A DNA stretch of 64,000 bases from Dryomyza anilis (Eukaryota > Arthropoda > Insecta > Diptera > Dryomyzidae): assembly GCA_951804985.1 (NCBI GenBank), contig OX638130.1:84500583-84564582 (forward strand). Direction: 5' to 3'. The notes beneath the pieces were generated by a model. The model had not been told where the DNA came from and searched no databases. It saw nothing but the letters and a program-made list of their open reading frames with translations. The translations under genes were made by a program, and so were the position numbers. Position 1 is the stretch's first letter, and every line of letters begins with the position of its first letter. Positions 44,161 through 54,954 of this stretch are shown piece by piece.

Positions 44161-45552
44161 GAGAAATGTTTTAATTTGGAAACATTTTCATCAGAACTAA
44201 CTAAATACAAACAAACTTAAAAAAATTACATTCGATATAACAATGAGATAAATTTTTGATATCGTAATCATTTGGAGAATTGTTTAAACATCCGTTGGTT
44301 TCGAGTCGTGGTATACGGAAAATAATGTTCTCGTAGATCTGAATCTATGGGAATTTTGTCGGTAGAATAATTTCATATCTGAAATACCAATTTTTGCACG
44401 ATATATTACGATTTTTGTGATATCTGGTGACTTTATTAGAAATTTTGCTGGGGTCATGATAGGAAACTATTAATTTTATTTTCACCTTGTCACAAACTGA
44501 CCAGTTACATGACAAAAATTATCTGGCCATGATCATGTCTTCGCTTATAGGGTAAATTTCTACTAGGGAGAAAATTAGTACTGCCTATTAAATCTTATTA
44601 TCGAAGTTAAAAATGTTCCAAATTAAAAAAAAAATGTTGTTATAATTCAAAATTAGCAGTTTATGTTTTTTATATTAAAAAAAATAAATATCTACTTATT
44701 TTTCAATTATTGCACAGTGTAATTTTTGCTGTGCTACAATTTTGCATGCTCAATTTAAAGGTGCAAAATTGAAGGCGTCGTCGATTTGGCGGCATGGCAT
44801 AAAAAGTAAAAACACAATTACAAAAAAAAAAAAAAAAAAAACACCATGAAGAACATGCAAAACGCAAAGTAACTGTAATAAATATCGACATGTAGTTAAC
44901 CACTTGCGGCATAAACTCAATTTAGAAATGGAAAGTGATTTCAGCCACCGCAAAATGTGGCCACACCGAGCAAAGTGGTCTTCGATTAGTAACGGTTGCT
45001 TTTTGTTGTTGTTGTAATTTTTTGCTTTATATTTTTGCAATTACTATAACGCACTAGGTTCATGTTGGCATGCAAAGCAAAGCTGTAAAGTAAATGCTTG
45101 CGAGAAACAAAAATTAAAATTTTATTGATTGCGATAACTGGAGGTTTTTGGCCAATCGACTGCGCTGGGTGTACGAAATGGAGCACGCAATGTGCCAATT
45201 GATTCCAGTTGTTTTAAGCAATTGAGAAAATGTTCAAAATAAGTTTAAAATTAATTGTAATTTATTGTATTAAGCTGACGAAACAAAAGAGTTAATTAAG
45301 TGACGAACGTGTTTCATCATTGAATTTGTTCATTTTTAGTTTTTTTGTAAAAAATCACAATATTTGGAAAGAAATGGCGCTACGAAATATCCTCCAATGT
45401 TATAACGCTCAAAGAAAAATAAAATGATATAGTCCCCAAAAAATAAAATGAAATAATACCCAAATGAAATGAAATAAAATCCAAACAAAAATTATATAAA
45501 CCCTAAAAAATGAAATATCCCTAATAAAATTACACCCAAATTTATCATTTTT
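44161..45552. other. Unassigned DNA with a unique island
   Basis: Bases 44740-45220 are unique and contain the second GCCACCGCAAAATGTGGCCA (44944-44963), plus a poly-A run at 44821-44840. 45400-45550 is an imperfect AATGAAAT/CCCAAA repeat. Frames on the minus strand here (44703-45198) are low complexity. Confidence 0.35.
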
Positions 45553-46120
45553 ATACCCTACACCTATGAGGTACAGGGTATATTAACTTTGTGCATATAT
45601 TGTAACGCCCCTTAGGAGGCGTGTCCGGTATGGAAAAGTATATATATTCTATTCAGCATCACTACCCGAGTCCGTTTAGCCATGTCCGTCTGTCTGTCAG
45701 TCTTGCTGTCCGAATACAGAATAACTTGAGAAATACTAATCAGAATGCGATGAAATTTCGTCTCAATATATTTTAGCCAAAAGTAGGAACTGAGTTTAAA
45801 AATGAGCCAAATCGGTCAACGGACACGTCCACCTCCCGTACAAGTCACTTTTATATAACTCTTTAGGAACTAATAACTCGAAAAGTATTCAGGGTATAGT
45901 TATAAAATTTAAAAGGTATTGTTAGAATTCACCTATTAATATGTGGTCCAAAAATGGGCGTGATCCGCTCACTTTTTTTTCATTAATTCCCGGGTTTTCC
46001 TAGTGGAAATTTGATCCGTAAATTATTAAAATCCAATCTATGAAATATTAGCCTTTCAAAATTTTAAATGTAGGCGTGGTCCGCCCAATTATATTTTTTC
46101 AAATATTTTTTTTAGTTGAT
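45553..46120 (+). mobile_element. Mini-me/Helentron-like element, second subfamily, partial
   Basis: Same framework as the other Helentrons: ATACCCTACACCTATGAGGT start, GTCCGGTATGGAAAAGTATA, core CAGCATCACTACCCGAGTCC, then GTCCGTCTGTCTGTC. The body diverges completely (ATCGGTCAACGGACACGTCC, CACCTCCCGTACAAG, TGGGCGTGATCCGCTCAC). No subterminal GTGTAGGGTAT or hairpin is found on the right, so the end is uncertain. Confidence 0.72.
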
Positions 46121-49100
46121 TATACTTTTTGTTTGTTTTCAATATTTTTGACTATTCTCCAAGCTTTAATAATAAAGGCGAAACCATGAATTATAAAGAC
46201 TTGAGTATAACTATTTAAAATAGCTCATAGAAACTGTAGTAACTATTTTAAAAGGTATAAAATGAAGTGTCTAAATCAAATCACTCTATAGTGTAAATAT
46301 ATATGTTTATATCAAACATTATGAAATAAACTTGATAGCTGTTTCATAATAAACAGCAAATTGGGTTAAAAATGTGTGTTCAGTAAGCTCACTAAGATAT
46401 GAATATTCTACCCTTTTTAAAAACTTGAGAACAACTTGTCCAATAATTATTTCATAACTTTACTTTCTACACTTGCAATGTACTAGAAATTGACTTGAGA
46501 TTGGTTTGAAGTTAAATGTATGCTTTACTTTTATTTCCGTTTTTATGCCAAGGTGTTGCTTTAAGACTTCAAATAGAAAAAATATGTTTCAATTACCGTA
46601 TTCACAGTTTCATGGTATTGGTACGAATACGAAAGTATGGCAATTACACTGTGAGCACTACTTTTCTGCTTGTTAAAATATTTCATCAAATAAATGCAGT
46701 TGATTCTCATAAAATTATGATTTTTTGAAATTATCATAAATATTCCTCGATTTCAAAAGAAAAACAAATAAATTAAAATTTTATATGCACTATTTGTCCT
46801 CAATTTAACAAATTTTCTTCATTTCACAAAATACGACACCAAAAAACATGCCTCAGGGCTACTCTCAAATACAACACTTCTAGTATTTCACTTTTATAAG
46901 GGATGCAACAACAAATTGACGATTATGTGTTATTGTATCGTATATATACTACATAGTACGAATACTATACTAAAATACGATGAACTGTGAATACGCTAAA
47001 TATTTTTCATTCGAGTTTGAATATTATAAACATTACAGTCGACTACAGCCGTCATATCATTATTAACTACAAAATTCATCAAATGTTACATCTCAATTAT
47101 TAAATACGGAATTCTGCAAACGGTGTCCGAAAACCCGCAACATTATTTGTCTTTTTATGAAAATGAAACCACGGAGACCTGCGAAATAGATGTATTAATG
47201 ATGATCAATATATAATACTTCTGCGATTTAACATGCATGTTCCATTTCACTTTCCTTTCTTATTTCCAATTCCCTTTTATATTGTTTTGATATAGAAAAC
47301 TGCAGTATACGAATATGTTGAGAATTTTCATCAACATCAAGTTTCAAATAAGTGTAGTTTTACTGTGTAGTTTAATAGTTTTATTACGCTATTTTCGAAC
47401 TATGATATACGTGTGAATATCAACTATATAAACTAAACTAAAATTCAAGCCATTAACAAGTGTAGAGCTCAGTTTGAAATATAGAATAAAAAAGTTTCCT
47501 TCAACTTTCAATTGCGTGTAAATTTCAAGTTAGTTGTACATTGAAATATAACTTCAGTAATATAATGGACAGTAAAAAGATGTTTTACAACTTTTTAAAT
47601 TACGTTTCTCCATGCTATTCTCAACACAATAAATTGAGAAAAATACTTGATATAAACTTGCATACATACTTTAATTCAACGGCAAATATTTATTGGGAAT
47701 GTACTGTAATTTTTTAACCTAAATATTGGCCAAAAACTGATGGAAAATTCCAATACAATTGAACACAGACATTTTTGTTTTGCTTTTGTAAAATATTAAA
47801 AATAATGATGAAACAAAAGACTTAAGCGACGAACGTGTTTTCTGCACAGATTTATTTAATGAATTTTTTTTATTATTTTAATTTTTATTAAACATTGATA
47901 AAATACACTTTTAACTTTAAAAATTATATTTGAAATTTATAAAATCTCAATTTTTTCTATTTATATTTATTGAAAATTTAAAATTAAATTTTTTCATAAG
48001 TTATTGAAAACCACATAAAAATAAAACAATTATAATATCAAATTCCACAAAATTTTTATAAATATCAATAAACAACACAAGGTCAGTGCAATCAACGGTG
48101 CGAGATCAACGATTGATGACCAACAATTAGTAGAAGATTTTATTAAAAATTATCTTTTATTCGGCGTTGTTAATTTTTGAATTTTTTAATATGTTTTTGT
48201 TATTACTAAATGTGTTGTTGTCTTAAGCAGTTGGGCGCTACAAGTGGCAATATTTTCACACCTTATACAATTAAATAAATACGGTAGGATAACATTCTGT
48301 ATAACTAAAAATAACATAATTATGTTACATATATGCCAAACATAAATATTACAGGCCGCTTATTAGCCACCTATCTGAATGTTACAACAATAATGACAAC
48401 CACTCAATCAAGTTATAGTATTTATATAGTTGGTGCTTTTGTTAGTCTTCTGTTTAGAAGCAACCTTCAGACCTTCACAATAGTTTCGTGATTTTCGAAG
48501 GCAAAACCATCATATTTAGTGTGAGTGTGATTTTTTATTTGTTTCTTTCTATTTTTTCTATATTTCTGCTGCAGGCTCAAACCATTTTGTAGCTGATTTG
48601 TTAGCTGAAATTATAACAAAGTTAAATATTTGCTGCTTGTTATGAATTGCTGCCCATAGCATTCAATATATAAATGCAAACAATACCAATGCATAGTATA
48701 GAATATGCTAAAAATTAGAAAATTGCTTAAAATAGACAAATAAACGTTATGACATTTAAACTTAGTTCGGTTAAAGGTTTCCCGTAGTGCGCCAAATAAA
48801 AACAGCACAGCTGCAAACAAAAAATACTAAACATGCCAAATAAATAATGGTATTTTTTACAATTTTGAACCTATTCAAATGATTCAAAATGAGCTGCATA
48901 AAATTAAGCTGCTCGTGCTAAGCGCGAGAGTCGATTTTGATGGCTTACTTTTGATAAAATGGCTGAGCTATTTATCGACTTGGGTATCGGAAAAGGTCAT
49001 GTGTGACAATGGCAGCGATTTGCGGAAATTTGTCATTTGAATTGAGATTAAACTGAGTGCTGAAGATGAGTTAAGTTTCGATGATCTGAATCTTTCATTT

Positions 49101-49336
49101 AATCTTTTTACACTGACATTTAGTTTTTAAACCCTTACATATAGAAAAATTCTCTTTTGGCATGGTGTTGGAAAAATGAAAAACTTAGTGGTACCAACTG
49201 GTTTACAAATTTAAAATATTGGTCTATGCACCCTCCTGTTCTGGTTCTTAATCTGTACTAAATTGTTCTAATACAGTTTGAAATTGACAAACTGTATTTA
49301 TTTTGACAAAAACAATCGACTAAGCGGTTGACAGAA
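46121..49336. other. Long AT-rich unassigned region
   Basis: Only one structure stands out: CGTATTCACAGTTTCAT at 46597 is inverted as ATGAACTGTGAATACG at 46980-46995, possibly the ends of a ~400-bp MITE. 48200-49100 is unique and slightly less AT-rich. Frames (46516-46728, 48611-48820) show no domain. Confidence 0.3.
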
Positions 49337-49429
49337 CCGAATAAGTTGGCTGGCCAAAGTGTTGGTTGGCGCAACAAATCTCTATTCTGTGTGTAGGGTT
49401 AATACAAAACACTGGTTCAACTTATTCGG
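49337..49429. repeat. Compact hairpin, ~93 bp
   Basis: CCGAATAAGTTGGCTGGCCA, then AAGTGTT, pairs with AACACTGG.TTCAACTTATTCGG. The loop holds GGTTGGCGCAACAAATCTC. It may be a tiny MITE or a structured RNA; the words TTGGTTGGCG and GTTGG.GCAACA recur at 51358 and 53540. Confidence 0.5.
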
Positions 49430-49691
49430 AAACTTCGTTCGTATATTGATTTTAAAAATCACATATTACTTTATTAAATAAATTTTTACATTTAAGTATA
49501 TAAAGAATTGGATATACAACACGTTAAAACGTAAAATACTCAAAACAATTCATTTTTGTTTGAACCGTTGGAATGTTTTTATTTTGTTCCAGTCTCCTAA
49601 ATAAAATAAATGTATAAAAAAATAGAAAGATAAAGACTTTATTTTCAACTATTATTTAACACATCATTAACTAATCTTTCTTAACAATAAC

Positions 49692-50440
49692 AAGTTGGGA
49701 AGGTTAGATCACATGGGAAATTTTAAAGTAGGTGTAATTACGATAGTTAGGATTATCAAAATTATAGTCGGTCTAAGCCGACTATAAATACCCTACACAT
49801 ATGTGTGGTTACCATTCAAAGTGATATATAGGTCACCAGGGCATACGAATCCTGAAAATAACTACAAACATTCAATCGCTGAAGAATTTCCATTCATTTG
49901 ATACCCATATTTACAAATGGGTAGGTGTACCGAATTTCGATTTTTTTTTTGTGAACCACAAGTCTTTTCGCCGGAAAACATTATTTTCATGTATTTGAGC
50001 ATGACATCAATATATATTTGACCAAAAAAGTTTACCTAAGCACGTATACGTAAGAATTGATCATTTTATGTACATTTTATATGAGGTATTTGAACATAAG
50101 TGGTCGGATCATAGGTCACAATGGACCGATCTCGCCAATTTTTTCGCACATACAGCGTAGGTATATTAGTAATCTAAGTTATAAGTTTCATTTATCTAGC
50201 TCTTCAATTTTAAAAGTCTTAGGGATTTCAACAGACAGACAGACAGACGGACAGACAGACGGACAGACAGACAGACAGACGGACAGACGGACAGACGGAC
50301 AGACGGACATCGCTAAATCAACTCAGGAGGTCATTCTGATCAAGAATATATATACTTTTCCATACCGGAGATGCTTCCTTCTGGGTGTTACAAACGGCGT
50401 ACCAAACTGAATATACCCTTTCACTCTTAGTGTAGGGTAT
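49692..50440 (-). mobile_element. Helentron-type element, copy 4, with the longest GACA/GTCY array
   Basis: Reversed relative to copies 2 and 3: the tail (AAGTTGGGAAGGTTAGATCA) and hairpin TAGTCGG-TCTAAG-CCGACTA come first, then ATACCCTACAC, the body, and ACAGACGG repeats at 50231-50309. After the core and the TATATATAC run it ends GTGTAGGGTAT. The frame at 50057-50410 is translation of the element. The array is longer than in copies 1 to 3. Confidence 0.9.
50231..50309 (-). repeat. (GTCC/GTCT)n microsatellite in Helentron copy 4
   Basis: About 19 tetranucleotide units, ACAG/ACGG on the + strand, with GTCC and GTCT on the element's own strand. Both variants alternate irregularly. Confidence 0.9.
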
Positions 50441-51935
50441 AAAAATGCAGAAGTTATTGCAACAATTATGCCCGCACTCACTGTTTTTAGATGCTGTTAA
50501 TAAAGACTTTACCAGTTTTATATTTAATTTTATTACGTCTGTCTCAGTGCATGTTGCATGTTGTATTTATTTCATTTTAGTTTTAATAGCAGGCGTAGTA
50601 AAATGTGTATCGCATGTGCATCTTTAGTAACGCGCATAAATTAAAACAGTTACACATTTTTTATGTTGTTGTTGTGACGTAGCAACTAAGTTAAGCACTT
50701 CACATTAATAAGACCCAATGAGTTTATGCACTTTTACCCAGTAGGAAACAGTAGCCAACAATGACAAGGTCGTTTTGAGTAAAATAATTAAAAAAGGTTC
50801 AAATTTTCTAGATTAAAGTGTATATGGTAACATTTCAAGTGCCTATTGATTATGGCAGATCTATTAACAAATTTGTTGATATTTCGTTTTAAACTTATAA
50901 AGTTGGTTATAATAACAAACTTTTTCTTTCTCCCAACCTAATGTCAAAAGAAAATTTGTCTACTACGCAAAAGCGTAGTTTAAAAATACATCTATAGGCC
51001 ATTTTTATTACGACTAAATTATCCAATTTCCAGAAGTATTTGACGTTGCAGTGACATTTTTATCATACAAGTTTCCTGTAATTTGTTGACTTTTAAAATT
51101 GTTTCAAATCCATGTATGTAGTAATTCTGCTTTGTTTTGCACGACGTCATTTTGTGTTGTTTCATATTCGAAAATGTCTCAAAGTTGTTTGTTTTTGACA
51201 ACATGTTAGCATTATTATTTCGTTTGACATGGTTAATGAAAATTTTAATTTTGAACAGTTTCTGCGGTGCAATCATAATCATAAAGAAAACAATTATGGC
51301 AGAAAATCACATAGTGAAAATCGGACATTACACTCTTACACACTCACAGAAATAATTGGTTGGCGTGCAGTTGTTTCAACGAATATTTATTTGTATCTAC
51401 CAAATGTAGTTTGCCTTCACTGAAAATCATTTGTGGCAAACAATTATTAGTTGAAGCAACTACAACGACAACTAAATTTAAAATGAGACATAACCAATAT
51501 TTAGTAAGCTCAGCAGAGAGTTGGTTATATTGACTAAATAATATAACATTAGGTTGTAGCAACCAACACTTATTTCATTCAACTGCGAAATCAGCTGTTT
51601 AGTAAAAGAACGATGCCAAAGCAAGACAACATAGTCGCAAAGTATCAGATTTTTAACTCGTTGTTTGTGCTGCATACAGCTCAAGCTACGTGTAAAATAA
51701 AACATGGAATAGTTTAAAGGGCTTGTTAGACCTTACTGGTCGGACATATTATTCTGCAAAGTTCTTGCTATTATGTTTCTAATCTGTTGTATTTCTATAT
51801 GAAATCCTAGCACTTTGCAGGGTCAGAACCCAGGTCAGGGTCAGAACCAGTGTAGATATTTATGTTTTTATAATTAGTACTGAATTAATGAATTTTGAAA
51901 TAAAATGTACTGAATTTTTTGTATTTGGAGATTAT
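50441..51935. other. Unassigned DNA with weak inverted repeat at 51346-51582
   Basis: CAGAAATAATTGGTTGGCG at 51346 is loosely inverted as GTAGCAACCAACACTTATTT at 51559, enclosing a smaller hairpin (CAAATGTAGTTTGCC / GGCAAAC). A diverged small MITE is likely. No gene is seen. Confidence 0.3.
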
Positions 51936-52685
51936 TGTTACGAAAATTCAGTCTACGGAAAACTGTTCTACATGTTCGTACCTTTGGATTGTGTACAAAA
52001 TAAAAACACACTAATGTTTGGTTTAAATTACAAAAAATAACTTTATTAATTCATATTAACTAACAACTTTACTAATTATAAATTCTAACTATTGCTGCAT
52101 GTCCACAATTTAACTAGACATTGATCACACACAAGATGCACTCGACTACTTTCCAATCACCACTGAAGTGATGTGCCTCAGATGCGGCGCCCTTATAAAG
52201 GGTTTTTCAACAGGGACGCTACAAAAGTAAAGCGACAGGGACAGCAAATGACGCCATATTTCTTGCTGCTCTTTTGACATTTCTCTTCAGTAAGGTTTGC
52301 CATTTCATGATGGAAAGATATACGAATTCGATTTTCGGTAGTAAATTTTAATAATTTTGACTCGTTGTTGATTCATATATCTTTCCATTGAAAAAAACTT
52401 TGTAGCGCTCTTATTGAAAAACCCTTATACTGCATGCACGACAGATTTCGACAAGCTTCGATATGTTTCGAGAACGTTCGACTCGTTTCGTGAATGACGC
52501 ATGCTATTGGCATCTCATTCGCACTTATGTGTTTCTAATGCGCTGATCTTCTATCTCTTTCTAGCATATTGCATCAGTGCGCTGAATGCTCTTCCGTCTC
52601 TTTCTAACACATTGCTTAGTGCGCTGAATTGTCTTGCGTCGCATTTACTCTTGTACAGTGGAGCAAATTACCTCTTTTGGTAACA
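51936..52685 (-). mobile_element. Solo LTR, copy 2, interrupted by a MITE
   Basis: Same family as 38092-38531, reversed. It begins TGTTACGAAAATTCAGTCTA and ends CTCTTTTGGTAACA, flanked by TTAT on both sides (51932-51935 and 52686-52689), a 4-bp target duplication. A 229-bp element occupies 52198-52426; without it the LTR is ~520 bp, longer than copy 1 by an extra segment with tandem AGTGCGCTGAATG-type units (52570-52630). The distal terminus has drifted. Confidence 0.9.
52198..52426. mobile_element. MITE inserted at the TATA box of solo LTR 2
   Basis: The inverted ends are AAGGGTTTTTCAACAGGGAC, continuing GCTACAAA, and TTTGTAGCGCTC then TTATTGAAAAACCCTT. It lies exactly where copy 1 has TATATAAGG, so it would abolish the LTR promoter. 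TTATA lies near both edges, but the exact target duplication is ambiguous. Interior has paired AAAGATATACGAAT/ATTCATATATCTTT. No coding frame. Confidence 0.82.
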
Positions 52686-53113
52686 TTATGTAATTTTCAC
52701 ATATTTTAATAGGAATTTATGAAATTTTGCTATAATGCTGGATACTGATCACAGGCCCGTCTCAATATTGATAATAAAAATGTAGCTAAAACATGTCTTT
52801 GCCATAGGAATAGATAAATGAAGACCTCATACAAACCTTTAGACTTATCACTGAACTGGTCTTCAATCTGTTCAATGATATGTCTCAGTAGGTTTCATAT
52901 AAAGGGGCAGAATTAGAACCGATTCATAATATTTTCCCATAGGTTTACGACTGCAGTTTTCATAATCTCTATCAATATTCGAAAAAATGAATAATAGTTT
53001 AGGAGTTGTATATGAAATAAAATTTTCTTTGCTAGATAAATTGTCCCGAAATTGTCTCCGTAGTATGAACGTCTATTTGCGATGCAAATGTACTGAAAAC
53101 AGTACAATTGTAT
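52686..53113. other. Unassigned AT-rich DNA
   Basis: No gene or repeat recognised. Confidence 0.3.
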
Positions 53114-53635
53114 CGTATACTTAAATTGGCTACCACAACTAAACAATCACAACTAAAAAATCGATTATTTCATTGTGTCAATTGTATTCATTAGTTCTGT
53201 AAACTGATATGTGGTGTAGCAACAACTGAATCAGTCGAATACTCAGAGAACTCATATGTCTTGCTAGAAATTTCAAAAATTATGGCATGACTGAAATGTC
53301 GCCATAAATGTCAACATGTATTTGAAGTTTTGGAATAAATTCAAATCAATATAATTACTTTAAAATTTTCATTTTATCAATTTTTAATTTCATATAGGAT
53401 TGAAGTATTTATTTTTATAAATTCGCATAATTACTGTATCACTGATATTTGTAAGCAGAGAACGAATCAGTTAGGGCAACCGTTTTTTTTTGCCATCCGA
53501 TTATTCATTTCAGTCAACATTCGACTGATTCAGTTGGTGCAACACCACGTATCAGTTCACAGAACTAATTAATACAATTAACACCAACCAAATAATCGGC
53601 GATTGTTTAGATATTGTAGCCAATTAAAGTACACG
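53114..53635. mobile_element. Foldback MITE with ~140-bp arms
   Basis: The arms pair CGTATACTTAAATTGGCTAC with GTAGCCAATTAAAGTACACG. Pairing continues with CTAAACAATC/GATTGTTTAG, TTAGTTCTGTAAACTGATA/TATCAGTTCACAGAACTAA, GTGGTGTAGCAACAACTGAA/TTCAGTTGGTGCAACACCAC and TCAGTCGAAT/ATTCGACTGA. About 250 AT-rich bases form the loop. No coding frame. Confidence 0.85.
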
Positions 53636-53928
53636 AAATCAGCTGCACAAAGATTAGTTGGCATTTTCCGATCTGTACATACTTTATCGGAAATTGCCGA
53701 CAACTCGTTGTATTAATTATTATCCAAATAAATAAAAAACAATTAATTATTCATATTTTTATTATATATAATATTGATATACGTTACACCAAGTATTAAG
53801 CAAGGCGAGGAAAGTCGAAAAGGCGTTCTCTTTCAAAAATTTTATCGTAATATTTTTTATTTGTCAAATTAAAAAAAAAATACGATAACAAAAAAGTAAA
53901 CAATAAAAAAATATATATTGAAATCATA

Positions 53929-54190
53929 ATATCGTCGTTGTAGAACGAAAAGTCACTAAATACATTTTCAAAATGCCAAATATTCATTTACAAAAATCTT
54001 TACATATCTGGCAATTTTTAATCGATGATCTCAATTTTTTTACCACTTGATAAAAAAATGTAAATCTATCAATTGATATTTGAACTTTAAAAATCCATCA
54101 ATTACTTTTTATAATATTAATCAAAAAACTCGAAATTTAAGTTTTTCACAAAAATGTATTTGCTGACTTTTCTTTCTACAACTACGATAT
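53929..54190. mobile_element. ATATCGTCG-family MITE, copy 2 (complete)
   Basis: Both ends are present: ATATCGTCGTTGTAGAACGA on the left and TTTCTACAACTACGATAT on the right, with GAAAAGTCACTAAATACA and TGTATTTGCTGACTTTTC inside. The interior matches 23926-24190. No target duplication longer than 2-3 bp is evident. Confidence 0.88.
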
Positions 54191-54346
54191 ATTGTATCAT
54201 GATTGAAATGACTTCAACGGCATACAAATAATAATTTGAAAATAGAAACAAATAAGAATTAAATAACGTTTGCGAGAATTGACAAATAAAAAAAGGCATG
54301 CGTGGGCAGAAATTTTCTCAAATTTTTTGAGCTATCCAAAATTTCC

Positions 54347-54954
54347 TACACTCTCAGAAATATATTGTCATTTCCGACAATATTGTAACAATCTTGATGT
54401 TCAAAATAGATCTCATGATCAGATTGTCAAATTATTGTCGGTTTGACAATTAGATTGTTATTTTAAAACGTCATTCGATTGTTTTGATAACAATCGTTAT
54501 TGTCAATGAATAAAAACTAAAAAGTCACATGAATGTTTGTTTTTTAAATGTTTAATTAGCAATAAATTAAAGTTCATGAATTCGGCACATGGAGTACATT
54601 TTCTGCGAGTCAGATACAGGAAGGGCGGCTTGCAGACATCTAGCTTTTTCATCTGCCCATTGATTAATTTATTCAGCGCCAATACATTGGGCCAGAAAAC
54701 GTCTCTCTTGAGGAGCATCGTAGGTGGTGCCTCCCGCATCTAAACAAAATTAAAAAAGTTGCAATATTCAATTAATAATAATACTATTAAATTATAACTT
54801 ACATTTTGTTTGATTTTTCAAATTTTTAAAGTAAACAACAAAATAAATTTGACATGTTTTTGAATGCCAGAAGATAGAGGTGCCACCTAATCACTGTATA
54901 ACGAAATGACAATCTCATATTGTTAAAAAGCAACAATATAGTTTTGAGAGTGTA
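54347..54954 (-). mobile_element. CACTCTCAG element A, with intron and zinc-finger-like frame
   Basis: Ends TACACTCTCAGAAATATATTG and TATAGTTTTGAGAGTGTA (first shortened here to its core TACACTCTCAG). Next to TA at both sides. It shares its right terminus with element B, head to head. On the minus strand it carries GTAAGT...TTTAG (54802 to 54740), a 63-base intron-like segment, followed by the frame at 54503-54739. Confidence 0.8.
54503..54739 (-). CDS. 78-codon frame with one C2H2 zinc-finger-like motif, carried by element A
   Basis: The frame starts MREAPPTMLLKRDVFWPN directly at the AG of the intron-like segment and ends FLVFIH. Residues 49-70 read KCTPCAEFMNF, then NLLLIKHLKNKH: C-X2-C-X12-H-X4-H, with hydrophobic residues near the finger positions (M in place of the usual F, then L two residues before the first His). 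A single finger by spacing is seen; DNA or RNA binding is inference. It may be a captured host exon or a shrunken transposase/THAP-like N-terminus. Element B has the matching exon start (ATATGGGAGCC) but soon hits a stop. A chance match is possible. Confidence 0.3.
   Translation of the reverse strand: MREAPPTMLLKRDVFWPNVLALNKLINGQMKKLDVCKPPFLYLTRRKCTPCAEFMNFNLLLIKHLKNKHSCDFLVFIH

Noticed and set aside
44821..44840. Poly-A tail of a processed pseudogene
   Set aside because: No gene-like sequence precedes it and no target duplication is seen; a simple A-run.
50231..50309. CRISPR-like array
   Set aside because: Units are 4 bp with no spacers; it is a GTCY microsatellite inside a Helentron in a eukaryotic genome.
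50057..50410. 117-codon gene
   Set aside because: Entirely inside Helentron copy 4 and includes the translated ACAGACGG array; matching frames in other copies are simply element sequence.
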